A stretch of 64,000 nucleotides of DNA from Caldilineaceae bacterium (lineage in GTDB: Bacteria; Chloroflexota; Anaerolineae; Caldilineales; Caldilineaceae): contig JACKBA010000003.1 in assembly GCA_020634815.1 (NCBI GenBank), forward strand, positions 1 through 64,000, written 5' to 3'. The notes beneath the pieces are model-generated. The model had not been told where the DNA came from and searched no databases. It saw nothing but the letters and a program-made list of their open reading frames with translations. Each line of letters starts with the position of its first letter. Within the stretch, counting starts at the first letter, position 1. This document shows, in pieces, positions 1-7,766 of the stretch. The translations under genes and the position numbers were made by a program.

Positions 1-1381
1 ATTCGCTGGCGGCTTCCTGGCGCAGGGTCAGAATCAACAGAATGGGCAACTTCGCTTCCGACCAGCGCACGGCGGCATAATGCAGCAAGTCCAGCGAGCC
101 TGCGTCAGCCCAGTGCCAGTCGTCGACAAAGAGTACGAGCGGATTGCGTGCAGCCAGCGCCTGAATCAGGCGCGTAACCGCCTCGAACAAATGCTCGCGC
201 GCCGTGTTCTCTTCCTGCGTGGGTTGAGGCAGGTCGGGATAACGCTCGCGCAGTTCCGGCAGGAGGCGGGTGAGCTGGCTGAGCCACAAGTCGGAGAGCA
301 AATCTTCGGGGGCGTTTTCCCGTTCAAGCCGCTGGCGCAGCAGATGGGTGATGGGCTGGTAGGAAATACCGGTGCTCGTCGTGAAGCTTCGGCCATACAG
401 CACATCCGCTTCCTGCGTCGCCACCCAGGCCAAGAACTGCTGCGCGAGACGACTCTTGCCAATCCCCGTGTTACCGAGGAGCGCGACAACCTGGAGCGTG
501 TTGCGACTTGCCTGCCGATACGCGTCGACCAGTCGCTCAAATTCACGCTGGCGCCCCACAAAGGGCGTGACCAATCGCTGCTGCGCATGAGCGCCATCCG
601 ATCGATGGTGTGCGTGCGGCTCGATTTGTTGGTCACGGATACGGGCGAGCAGCGTTTGGGTTTCTGGCGCAGGCTCGATGCCCAGTTCCTCCAGCAAGAC
701 GCGTCGGCACAGTTCGTACTGAGCCAGCGCTGCGCTGCGCTCTCCGGATAGAGCCAGCGCCTGCATCAACTGGCGGTGGGCTTCTTCGCGCCACGGCTCC
801 AAGCTAAGCTGTTGCCGCGCCAGGCGTTGCGCTATGTGGTGATCGCCGCTCATCAGGCCATCGGCCGTCAACTCGAAGAGGGCGTCCAGGGCCAGGCGAT
901 GCAGCGGTTCGCGTTCCTGACGCAGCCACTCGTCGAAGGGCAGGCTATCGCAGGTGAAACCAGGCAAGAGATCACCCCGATAGAGCACGACCGCCTGCTC
1001 AAGTTGCCTGGCTTCCACGCGGGAGAGATAGGCCGCGACATCCAACGTGAAATGGCTGGCTGCGTTGAATTGCACGGTTGTGCGCGTGACCAGCAGAAAC
1101 GGCTCACCTTGCGTCTGTTGAAGGGACTCTGTTGCGGATTCTATATCGCCCAGCAACTGCCGGAGCCGATAGAGGGATTGGCGCAGGTTTTGATTGGCGA
1201 CGCGCTCCGGCTCATCCGGCCAGAATAAGGTGGCCAGCACAGCACGCTCATGCGCGTGCTGCCGGGTGAGGACAAGGTAAATCAGCAGCCCCTGCACCTT
1301 GGCAGAACGAAAATTGATGAGTGGCAGGCCGTTCAGCAGCGCCTTGAAGGCGCCCAGGAAAGACAGTGTCAGTTGATTCAT
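1..1381 (-). CDS. SARP/BTAD-type transcriptional activator with AAA ATPase module (3' part beyond window)
   Basis: The frame is open from an ATG at 1381 to the window edge, so about 460 N-terminal residues are seen and the C-terminus is missing. Order of domains: winged-helix DNA-binding region of the OmpR/SARP kind (about 1-95, starting MNQLTLSFLGAFKALLNG), bacterial transcriptional activator domain of TPR-like helices (about 100-245), then a P-loop ATPase with Walker A GNTGIGKS near residue 304 and Walker B LVLFVDDWHWAD near 414. The FVDDxHWAD form is typical of MalT/AAA_16-type signal-transduction ATPases. Such proteins are cytoplasmic activators controlled by nucleotide and ligand. It is transcribed away from two small ferredoxin-fold genes at 1573 and 1876, which are plausible targets, though that is inference. 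Confidence 0.85.
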   Translation of the reverse strand, partial: MNQLTLSFLGAFKALLNGLPLINFRSAKVQGLLIYLVLTRQHAHERAVLATLFWPDEPERVANQNLRQSLYRLRQLLGDIESATESLQQTQGEPFLLVTRTTVQFNAASHFTLDVAAYLSRVEARQLEQAVVLYRGDLLPGFTCDSLPFDEWLRQEREPLHRLALDALFELTADGLMSGDHHIAQRLARQQLSLEPWREEAHRQLMQALALSGERSAALAQYELCRRVLLEELGIEPAPETQTLLARIRDQQIEPHAHHRSDGAHAQQRLVTPFVGRQREFERLVDAYRQASRNTLQVVALLGNTGIGKSRLAQQFLAWVATQEADVLYGRSFTTSTGISYQPITHLLRQRLERENAPEDLLSDLWLSQLTRLLPELRERYPDLPQPTQEENTAREHLFEAVTRLIQALAARNPLVLFVDDWHWADAGSLDLLHYAAVRWSEAKLPILLILTLRQEAASE

Positions 1382-1572
1382 CGATGAATTGACCTGAGAT
1401 GAAGAAAAGTGCCCCGAGTATACCTTCTCACTGCGATCATGGGAACTGCAACAATTCTCCGTCCCTTTGTGTGCTGACGATGAAATCGTTGCTGGTTACG
1501 AAGTGGTGACGTTGGTTCGGTATCATCAGGCTCAGTCAAATCGGCTGCTATTCAAACACAAGGAGATTTAAC

Positions 1573-1842
1573 ATGGCCAGAATGGTTGTTACCCATGCCG
1601 TCAAGGATGTCGATCAGTGGTTGGCTTGTCGTGCCAGGACCGTAGAAGCGTTTGCTCCCTACGCCACGGACATCTTCTTTTTCACGATTCCGGAAGGCGG
1701 CAACAATGTTGCCATCGCGCTCAATGTGCATGACATGGAGGGGATGATGGCGGCAACCCAGACCCCGGAGCACCAGGCAATGGTGGAGGAAGCGGGCGTC
1801 ATTCACCCGCCGCACGCCATGTATTTTGAGGCAGCCGGCTGA
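1573..1842 (+). CDS. small ferredoxin-fold (dimeric alpha/beta barrel-like) protein
   Basis: This 89-residue protein begins at an ATG with a strong AAGGAG Shine-Dalgarno about 8 bp upstream. It reads MARMVVTHAVKDVDQWLACR and has the alternating strand-helix pattern of stand-alone antibiotic-biosynthesis-monooxygenase or stress-type dimeric barrel proteins: an initial VTHAVKDVDQW strand/helix, a central VAIALNVHDMEGM strand, and a helix then a final strand ending HAMYFEAAG. No catalytic motif is recognisable, so the substrate is unknown. A second gene of the same build follows 33 bp downstream, so the two are probably one transcript. The divergent SARP regulator suggests controlled expression. 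The fold assignment is from pattern only. Confidence 0.7.
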   Translation: MARMVVTHAVKDVDQWLACRARTVEAFAPYATDIFFFTIPEGGNNVAIALNVHDMEGMMAATQTPEHQAMVEEAGVIHPPHAMYFEAAG

Positions 1843-1875
1843 CCTTCCGGCGCCCCCATCCTACCCAGGCGCAAG

Positions 1876-2178
1876 ATGATGAACTATCTCTACATCCGGC
1901 AGACGGTCAGCGACTTTGCCCGGTGGAAAGAAGCCTTCGATATTCACGCTTCGACGCGGCAGGCGGGCGGCGCAACCGGTGAGGCATTGGTACTCCGCAA
2001 CGTGGAAGATCCGCACGAGGTTACTGCGCTCTTGGGCTGGCACGACCTGGCGCAGGCGCGCCTGTTTGCCAGATCGATCAGTTGGCAGGCTGCGCTGCAA
2101 GCGATGGGCGTGGTTGGTGCGCCCGACGTGCACTTTCTGACGGATATCGCGTATGCCGAGCGCCCATCGGGCGAGTGA
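1876..2178 (+). CDS. small ferredoxin-fold (antibiotic-monooxygenase-like) protein
   Basis: A 100-residue protein starting MMNYLYIRQTVSDFARWKEAF. The VSDFARWKEAFD segment followed by a basic helix, then EALVLRNVEDPHEVTALLGW and DLAQARLFARS, matches the beta-alpha-beta-beta-alpha-beta layout of the dimeric alpha/beta barrel superfamily. It resembles proteins with the phrase 'H..V.dF..W...F' near the N-terminus. Either of two adjacent ATGs (1876 or 1879) could be the start; no strong ribosome binding site is visible, consistent with translation following the upstream paralogue-like gene in one operon. Function unknown; an enzyme acting on a small aromatic or reactive species is possible but not shown. 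Confidence 0.65.
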   Translation: MMNYLYIRQTVSDFARWKEAFDIHASTRQAGGATGEALVLRNVEDPHEVTALLGWHDLAQARLFARSISWQAALQAMGVVGAPDVHFLTDIAYAERPSGE

Positions 2179-2588
2179 TGCTGGTGAATTGCTGAGGCAG
2201 AGACGTGCCCGCCAGGCCGGCAAGGCCGCCGCAATGGCTGGCACGTCTCCGCGTAAGGCGCGGCCCCGTGCGCCGGCGGCCGTGCCCGCCGGCCAAAGGC
2301 TGCGTTCATCCCGTCCTGGAAGTGCAAGCGTCGCCGGCGAAGCGGCAGGTGATTTGCGGGCAGAGGGGCGTCGTGTCGAAGGCTGGCTTCACCGTTAAGG
2401 TGTCTGGCATGGTCCAGGCGCTGCTGTCCGTCGGCGGCACGATTACCTTCAACTGCGAACCGGACATGGTCACCACCCCCGCCAACACCAACGCCACGGA
2501 CCCGACCCTAGCACCTCATGACCTCATCCCACCATCCCCTCATTGCCGGCGCCGCGGCGCACGAGTGATGGGCACGTCGGCAAAAGGA
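2179..2588. other. intergenic region with no intact gene
   Basis: This 410-bp stretch separates the small-protein operon from the convergent RHH gene. No intact gene with a convincing start is seen. It contains a short degraded reading frame described separately at 2391-2516. No clear poly-T terminator is visible. Confidence 0.5.
2391..2516 (+). pseudogene. possible remnant of a secreted parallel beta-helix protein N-terminus
   Basis: In one forward frame the peptide SGMVQALLSVGGTITFNCEP followed by DMVTTPANTNATDPTLAP can be read. The phrase 'AL...GGTITFNC' is the characteristic opening of secreted right-handed beta-helix (choice-of-anchor/PbH1) proteins common in Chloroflexota. No signal peptide lies upstream in frame, and the similarity stops after about 40 residues with an unrelated tail, so this looks like a broken fragment. 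The assignment rests on one motif. Confidence 0.3.
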
Positions 2589-2924
2589 TCAAGCGGAGAT
2601 CGGCAGGTCCAGTTGTTCGTCGATCCATTCGCGGATCAGCGCGCTCATGCTGATGCCGCGCTGGCTGGCGATCCGGTGAATCGCCGCCTTCATCGGCCAG
2701 GTGAGGCCGACCGTCACCTCGGTCGCCACGCCCGTCAGGTCGTCCAGTTCGCGAAAGAGATCCGCCTCAAAGAGATAGTCTTCGCCGGTGTCATCGATTA
2801 CGCGCACCATGCCGTTCGCCTCTGCCGGGTCGGGGATCACCTCGTAGACGCGCTGCGGCGTCAGCGACGCGGCGTAGCCGGCGCGGTCTTCGCAAAGAAC
2901 ATAGCGCACCTTGGCAGGTTTCAT
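2589..2924 (-). CDS. ribbon-helix-helix protein with N-terminal beta domain
   Basis: A 111-residue protein beginning MKPAKVRYVLCEDRAGYAAS. The ATG at 2924 is preceded by a GGGAG ribosome binding site; an upstream in-frame extension lacks one. The first about 65 residues (LTPQRVYEVIPDPAEANGMV, RVIDDTGEDYLFEADLF) form a small SH3-like beta domain found in many stand-alone bacterial proteins. The C-terminus (TEVTVGLTWPMKAAIHRIAS then ISMSALIREWIDEQL) matches a CopG/Arc ribbon-helix-helix DNA-binding fold. A role as antitoxin or small regulator is likely, but no toxin partner lies next to it. It is encoded downstream, on the same strand, of the NACHT locus. Confidence 0.75.
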   Translation of the reverse strand: MKPAKVRYVLCEDRAGYAASLTPQRVYEVIPDPAEANGMVRVIDDTGEDYLFEADLFRELDDLTGVATEVTVGLTWPMKAAIHRIASQRGISMSALIREWIDEQLDLPISA

Positions 2925-3125
2925 CGTTTGATCTCCCGTTTGACCTTTTCCTCGCGACGACCGATGCCGTGCGGGTGAAGTACGTCCCCGGCACGCCGCA
3001 GGCATATTGTCCCATGCGAGATTCTCGCGGCGGCGTGCCGGGGACGTTGGCGAACGGAGCCGGCGCCGCGGTGCCGGCTCCCTCGGGACCATGGACAGCG
3101 TGCCAAGCGGCCGTTGCTAAAACCA

Positions 3126-3248
3126 CCGATTGAAATCGGCGTCTGACATGTGAAACCGGCTCGAAGCCGGTTGGATGGCTGCCGCGCTCGTTTGGTCAGT
3201 GCGTTTCAACGCAGCTTCGCCTATCAGCCGCTGCGTTTCAACCAGCGG
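3126..3248. repeat. cluster of short REP-like palindromes
   Basis: Four small hairpins sit in about 120 bp: CCGATT/AATCGG at 3126-3139, AACCGGCT-cga-AGCCGGTT at 3154-3172, TGCGTT/AACGCA at 3200-3213, and CCGCTG/CAGCGG at 3228-3248. Together with the stretch up to 3719 they fill a gap of almost 800 bp between the RHH gene and the NACHT gene. The spacing and sequences resemble repetitive extragenic palindromes, but no second copy of the whole cluster is present in the window. Confidence 0.5.
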
Positions 3249-3375
3249 GTGTCGTCCACCGAAACCCTTTGCTTGGCGCCAATGGCCCCCGAACCGCCCT
3301 TGCTGCGTGCAGACCAGACCACCCGGCGCCATGCTTCTCCTCGACCTCGGCGGCGAAAAGGTAGGCGCCGAAGAA

Positions 3376-3407
3376 CCTTCCCGGAAGCTCCAAAGCTTCC
3401 GGGAAGG
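3376..3407. repeat. perfect 14-bp-stem hairpin
   Basis: The arms CCTTCCCGGAAGCT (3376-3389) and AGCTTCCGGGAAGG (3394-3407) are perfectly complementary around a 4-nt loop. There is no poly-T tract, so it is not an obvious intrinsic terminator. It lies about 70 bp beyond the FGE-tail copy in the direction of NACHT-gene transcription. A smaller hairpin AGCCGCCG/CGGCGGCT occurs at 3436-3455. Confidence 0.6.
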
Positions 3408-3476
3408 TGGCGTTCCCCGCGCGCCGCATTGCTGGAGCCGCCGCGCACGGCGGCTGGAGAAGGGACAGAAGCATGT

Positions 3477-3544
3477 GGACGCCGCACACACCACCCGGAA
3501 GCCGTTGTTGTTGTCGATGTCGTCGTCCCGGGCCGCCACGGACG
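3477..3544 (-). pseudogene. second copy of an FGE-domain 3' end (truncated, shorter variable core)
   Basis: On the minus strand this reads SSVAARDDDIDNNNGFRVVC, a C-terminal FGE/C-type-lectin tail. It shares 28 identical bases with the end of the neighbouring CHAT-NACHT-FGE gene (3477-3504 versus 3726-3753) and 18 more on the other side of the variable core (3527-3544 versus 3791-3808). The core is 22 nt here and 37 nt in the gene, an in-frame difference of five codons. The upstream RGGSW part of the domain is absent, so it cannot make a full protein. It may be a decayed paralogue, a recombination donor, or a template-repeat-like sequence. Confidence 0.6.
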
Positions 3545-3560
3545 AATCCGGATGACCTGA

Positions 3561-3677
3561 CCGGCGGCACAACACCGCCGGCGCCAGAGACTATACCAGA
3601 AGAACGCGGCGGCGCGAAAACGCGCGTCGGGGGGCATAGCCCCCCGACACCCCCCAGCCGGGCGCATTGCGCCCGGC
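3561..3677. terminator. tandem GC hairpins behind the NACHT gene
   Basis: Four hairpins follow the stop codon of the minus-strand gene: GCCGGGCGC/GCGCCCGGC (3657-3677), GTCGGGGGGC/GCCCCCCGAC with a 3-nt loop (3626-3648), GCGCG-aaaa-CGCGC (3612-3625) and CCGGCGG/CCGCCGG (3561-3581). The first two are strong enough to stop or stabilise the transcript end, although no uridine tract follows. They separate the gene from the FGE-tail copy. Confidence 0.5.
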
Positions 3678-3719
3678 CAGAGAACCAGAGCGCAGAGATC
3701 AGAGTCGCCGAGCGCCGAG

Positions 3720-6700
3720 TTATGGGGACGCCGCACACACCACCCGGAAGCCGAAGCCGCCGAAGTCGTCGACGTCGCCGACGTCGACGCCCCGGGCCGC
3801 CACGGACGCCCGCTCGGAGTTGTAGAACCACGACCCGCCGCGCGCGGCGCGGTAGTCCTCGCCACCCAGACTCAGGTCATCCAGATTGTCGTATTTGTTC
3901 AGGCAGTACTCCCACACATTCCCGCTCATCTCCTCCACGCCAAAGGGCGAGGCGCCGTGCGGGTACATGCCCGCGGTCGAGCTCTCCTGCAAGTTGTGCT
4001 GCCCGCCACCTTGTTTGCTCTCGTCCACGTTGGCGCGGCCGGACTCGTACGCCTGCCCGCCCCACGGGTAGCGGCGGTCGTCCCAGCCGCGCGCGGCCTT
4101 GACCCATTCCGCCTCCGTGGGCAGGCGGATGGACCAGCCGGCGTCGAGCCGCGCCATGAGGGCCGGGTCGGGTAACAGGTCGGGGCGCCGCCGTGCCTGC
4201 GCCGTGAGCCAGCGGCAGAAGGCGACGGCCTCGGGCCAGGTCACGTTCTCGCGCGGCCGGTTGGCGATGGGCCAGCGTTGCTCCCAGCGCGTGCCGTCAT
4301 CGCCAAAGTACTCGGCCAATCCCTCACGCCATTCTGGATTGCGGTAACCGTCGGGTGCATCGACGAAGGCCCGGAACTGGGCGTAGGTGATGGGATACTT
4401 CGCCATCCAGAAGGTGGGCAGGCCGGGGTGCGGCGTGTCGCGCTGGCCGTCGTTGAATGTGAACTGCGGCCGGCCCTGGCTGTCGAATTCTGGAATCGCC
4501 ACCCAGGCGATGTCGGGCAGGCCGGCGCGCACGGTGACGCCGGGACGCGTGTCCAGCCCGGGGCGTGCCGCCAGCAGGTTACCGGCCAGCAGGCGTTGTC
4601 GTGGCGTGAAGGCGGCATAGTCAGCAACCGCGGCCAGCGCAACCTGGTGGAGCACGGCAAAGTCCCTTCCTCGCACTTCCAGCTCATCCGGGTCGCCGGC
4701 AAAGAGGTGGTGCTCGGCGGCAATCTCCAGCGCCAGCAGCGCAGCCTCAGGCGCCTCGTGCCGGTCGAGGTAGGGGCGGCAGCACGCGGCCAGTACGCCG
4801 CCGGCATCGCGCAGACGCTCATGGGCGATGAGTTCGTCGACGGCGAGCCGCGCCACGTTGCCCCACAGCGCGGGCTGTTGCGTCGTACGGCGGACCAGGC
4901 CATCCGGAAAGCGACGCTCGGCAGCCACCGGCGGCAGGTGGCTCTCCGGTGCGGCGCAGATCAATTCGCACGCCGCCAGGTGCTCCTGAAAGCTGCGGTG
5001 GGTGAAGTAGAACCAGCCGTGCGACGGCGCGGTGAGCAACCCCACGTGGCGCGACAGATAATCGGGCACCTCCTGCATCTGCATGGCGCAATGTGCCTCC
5101 CACAGCACCGTCAGCAATTCGCCGACCTTGAAGAGCGTGGTGTCCTGCTCGGGTGCGCTCTGTTCGTGCACGGTGCAGGCCAACGTCTCCAGCACGGAGC
5201 GCAATCCGGCCGCGTCGAGCCCCAGGTTATCAGCCACCGACATGTCGGGCAGGCGGCGGCGCGTCCAGCGTGTCAGCAGCAGGTCGACGGAGCGGCGGTA
5301 GAGTTCGGCGCGTGTTGCCGGCAGTTGCGCGCGTGCCGCCGGGTCGAGCCACAGCCCGGCCAGCAACGTAAAAAAGAGCGGGTTGGCGTAAAAGCTCTCC
5401 TCGATGCGCCTGGCCTTGAGTTGGTCGCGGATGGCGGCGATGAAGGCGTCGGCCTGTTCCTTACCCGGCTCGCCCAGCGCGGCGGGAAAAAGCGCGGCGG
5501 CCAGTTCGTGCAACCGGCTCATTTCGAGCGAGTGCAACGTAGCCAGGCCAAAGCTGTCGATGGCCCAGTCGCCGGCGTGGTAGGCATGGGGGCGCCCGGC
5601 GACGACGATGCGCAGTTCGGGATAGCGTCGCACAATGGCGCCGATAAACGCCTTGATCTGCTCGCGGCGTTCTTTGCGCCCGGCGTCGGGCACCTCGTCC
5701 AGCCCATCGAGCAGCAGGATCGCTTCGCCGCGGTCGAACCAGCCGCGCAACTCGCCGCCCGGTCCGGCCAGCCCCGCGCCGTGGAAAGTTTGCAGGTATC
5801 GCCACAGGTGGTCACTGTCGGGCAGGCGCACCGGCGTATCGCCATCCACCGGCAGCGGCGGGAAGACGGCGGTCACCAGCTCGCGCATCTCGATGTAGAC
5901 CGGGGCGTAGGCGTCGAGCAGCCAGTCGCGCAGCGCGGCCAGCCCGGCATTCTGCGGCGTGTGCGCATCGCCGCTGCGCCGGCGCAACTCCCCCGCCAGG
6001 CAGAGCGTCAGATGACGCAGAAAGCTGCTCTTGCCGCTGCCCGGCTCACCCAGCAACACAAAGCGCGGCTGTACGCTGGCAGCGTCGTGCGCTTCCATGT
6101 ACCAGTTGTGTTCGCCATCCTTCGCCGATTTGTCATCCTTGTTCTGGTGGAAGCGAGCTTCGATCTTGCGTTCGATCAGATCGACAACCGGCTGCAGCCC
6201 CTGCTCCTCGACGCCAAGCGCCGGCCAATTGCGCTGGCGGCGCTGTAACTCCGCCAACTCCGCTGCGTCGGTCATCGCTGCCATGCGCTCTTCCAGGAGA
6301 TTCCGGCGCGCGCCGTCTTCCTGTGGCGTCTTCGCCCACCAGTCGACGATGCGCCCCTGTTCGATTTTGACCGTGATCGAGAAGTCCACCTGTAGCGGCA
6401 CGTAGACGTCGAGCAACTCGATGCGCCGGCCGTCGTCGTCGGCCAGCCCCAGAATCTCGGCCAACGGCACCGACGCCCACGGCTTGTCAAACCAACTGCG
6501 CAGGTAGTCGAGCATGGCCGGTGACAACTGGCGTCGCCGCCACGCCTGCGGGGTCACATCGCCGCCGCTCTCCGGATAGAGCCGCACCATCTCTGCCGCG
6601 GCCTCCTGTCCCCGGCGCCGCAGTTCCGCATCCACGGCGGCCAGCGCGTTGGCCACAGTCGTGCCGTCGGCCAGGCGGCGGTAGAAGACCGGCGTGATCA

Positions 6701-7145
6701 CCTGCTGCACGGGCACGTCCTCGACCTCGTCGGTCATGCCCACGGCCGCATCCACCACGTCGCCCAGCCCTTCCGCCAGGTGCGCGGTGTAGCAATCGGG
6801 CATGACGACCAGGTGCAGCCGTTGCGTCGCCGCGTCCTGGTGCGTGCGCACGATACGCAGCAGATCGTCGCCGGTGAGCAACTCCGAACGTTCGTCGCTG
6901 GGATGATTGAGCAGCAGGCCGTCGCCGTCGCCGTGCGCGGCAACGTGGAGGATGTGCGGCTGGTGTTCGTCGAGCGCGTTGAGCAGGTCGCCGCCGCGCG
7001 CCGCCAGCATGGGGATAACCTCGAACCCGGCGCCAAAGCGAGCGTCCTTCAACGCCTTCTGGAGGTCGCGCAATTCCTGCGTCGTGCGAAGGGCGTTCGT
7101 ATCGCTTGGGTTGGCTTCGACAAAGAGGATCTTGATTGGGGACAT
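3720..7145 (-). CDS. CHAT-NACHT-FGE conflict-system protein
   Basis: The protein has 1141 residues from the ATG at 7145 (MSPIKILFVEANPSDTN), 19 bp after the Trypco1 gene. Residues 1-180 form a CHAT caspase-like domain with His71 in HILHVAAHGDGDG and Cys118 in LVVMPDCYT as the likely catalytic pair. A linker of unknown fold follows. A NACHT ATPase starts near 360 with Walker A GEPGSGKSS (366-374) and Walker B AILLLDGLDEVPD (475-487), then a helical region. The last about 260 residues are a formylglycine-generating-enzyme-type domain (FWMAKYPITYAQF, RLPTEAEWVKAARG, MSGNVWEYC, RGGSW, GFRVV). In this family the FGE part usually serves as a sensor rather than an enzyme. Inferred role: NTP-dependent activation of the protease-like domain on recognising a foreign ligand, giving abortive defence. 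Confidence 0.9.
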   Translation of the reverse strand: MSPIKILFVEANPSDTNALRTTQELRDLQKALKDARFGAGFEVIPMLAARGGDLLNALDEHQPHILHVAAHGDGDGLLLNHPSDERSELLTGDDLLRIVRTHQDAATQRLHLVVMPDCYTAHLAEGLGDVVDAAVGMTDEVEDVPVQQVITPVFYRRLADGTTVANALAAVDAELRRRGQEAAAEMVRLYPESGGDVTPQAWRRRQLSPAMLDYLRSWFDKPWASVPLAEILGLADDDGRRIELLDVYVPLQVDFSITVKIEQGRIVDWWAKTPQEDGARRNLLEERMAAMTDAAELAELQRRQRNWPALGVEEQGLQPVVDLIERKIEARFHQNKDDKSAKDGEHNWYMEAHDAASVQPRFVLLGEPGSGKSSFLRHLTLCLAGELRRRSGDAHTPQNAGLAALRDWLLDAYAPVYIEMRELVTAVFPPLPVDGDTPVRLPDSDHLWRYLQTFHGAGLAGPGGELRGWFDRGEAILLLDGLDEVPDAGRKERREQIKAFIGAIVRRYPELRIVVAGRPHAYHAGDWAIDSFGLATLHSLEMSRLHELAAALFPAALGEPGKEQADAFIAAIRDQLKARRIEESFYANPLFFTLLAGLWLDPAARAQLPATRAELYRRSVDLLLTRWTRRRLPDMSVADNLGLDAAGLRSVLETLACTVHEQSAPEQDTTLFKVGELLTVLWEAHCAMQMQEVPDYLSRHVGLLTAPSHGWFYFTHRSFQEHLAACELICAAPESHLPPVAAERRFPDGLVRRTTQQPALWGNVARLAVDELIAHERLRDAGGVLAACCRPYLDRHEAPEAALLALEIAAEHHLFAGDPDELEVRGRDFAVLHQVALAAVADYAAFTPRQRLLAGNLLAARPGLDTRPGVTVRAGLPDIAWVAIPEFDSQGRPQFTFNDGQRDTPHPGLPTFWMAKYPITYAQFRAFVDAPDGYRNPEWREGLAEYFGDDGTRWEQRWPIANRPRENVTWPEAVAFCRWLTAQARRRPDLLPDPALMARLDAGWSIRLPTEAEWVKAARGWDDRRYPWGGQAYESGRANVDESKQGGGQHNLQESSTAGMYPHGASPFGVEEMSGNVWEYCLNKYDNLDDLSLGGEDYRAARGGSWFYNSERASVAARGVDVGDVDDFGGFGFRVVCAASP

Positions 7146-7164
7146 GAGGTGCAGCCTGTTGTAT

Positions 7165-7494
7165 CTAGCTTGCCGTCCAGGAGAGCTTGATGGAGAGCGT
7201 GGCTTCGCCGGCACTCTTGGCGAAATAGGCCTGCAACTCCGCACTGAAGCTGACACCGAATTCCAGCTCCATGGCGTCGGGCACGGGCTTGCCGCCATCC
7301 GCCTGCAACGTTTGCAGCGTGGTCGCCGCCTGCGCCGCCACCTTCTCCACCACGGCAAAGGCGAGTTGCATCTGCTCGTCGGTCAGTGCGCGCAGCTTGT
7401 CGGAGGCGCCGCGCGTGCCCGGCGTCCCTCCTTTCATACTCTTGTCGACTTCGACGAGAAAGACGGGTGTCTGGGCTGCTGGAGAGTCATTCAT
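7165..7494 (-). CDS. Trypco1 (CU044_2847-like) conflict-system partner protein
   Basis: A 109-residue protein with a good AAGGAG site before the ATG at 7494. The N-terminus PVFLVEVDKS and the C-terminal pattern MELEFGVSFSAELQAYFAKS followed by ATLSIKLSW match the trypsin-co-occurring domain 1 family, whose members have a 'V.vEFGVkl.aeaga.i....a...l.v.l.W' ending. These small proteins are encoded beside trypsin-like, CHAT or STAND ATPase effectors in bacterial conflict systems. Here it is the first gene of a two-gene unit with the CHAT-NACHT-FGE gene, 19 bp apart, so it probably acts as adaptor or substrate of that effector. Confidence 0.8.
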   Translation of the reverse strand: MNDSPAAQTPVFLVEVDKSMKGGTPGTRGASDKLRALTDEQMQLAFAVVEKVAAQAATTLQTLQADGGKPVPDAMELEFGVSFSAELQAYFAKSAGEATLSIKLSWTAS

Positions 7495-7623
7495 CGCAGG
7501 CTCCTTCCGTACATGGGGTGCATGGGAGATGGATAGATTGGTACGCTACCTTGCGGCTGGCTGAATTGTACCACACCGGGCTCACCGCGCCGGCGACAGC
7601 ATGCCCGCCGGACTTCAACGAAT

Positions 7624-7691
7624 CTCACGCGAAGGCGCGAAGCACGCGAAGGAAATCATCCCAGCTTCGCGCCTTCGCGGCTTCGCGTGAG
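7624..7691. repeat. imperfect palindromic intergenic element
   Basis: The ends CTCACGCGAAG (7624-7634) and CTTCGCGTGAG (7681-7691) are perfect 11-bp inverted repeats, with further partial pairing (GCGCGAAG/CTTCGCG) inside. It lies between two divergently transcribed genes and resembles, in end sequence and size class, the larger palindromes at 16388, 17618 and 24293. Confidence 0.6.
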
Positions 7692-7766
7692 GCAATTTCG
7701 GGGACGCCTAAGTTCGCGGCCTGTCGCAGTGGCGTGACCGCAGCCACCTGTGGTACAAGGGAGCGC

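Noticed and set aside
80..1228. Forward open frames over the first 1.2 kb
   Set aside because: They are shadows of the minus-strand SARP-AAA gene, which has Walker motifs and runs off the window edge.
3477..3860. Complete diversity-generating retroelement
   Set aside because: No reverse transcriptase or accessory gene was found, and the two tails differ in length, which canonical adenine mutagenesis does not cause. Kept only as a hypothesis.
4278..6248. Long forward open frame of more than 650 codons
   Set aside because: It is antisense to the CHAT-NACHT-FGE gene, whose motifs are unmistakable; the frame is open only because of high GC codon structure.
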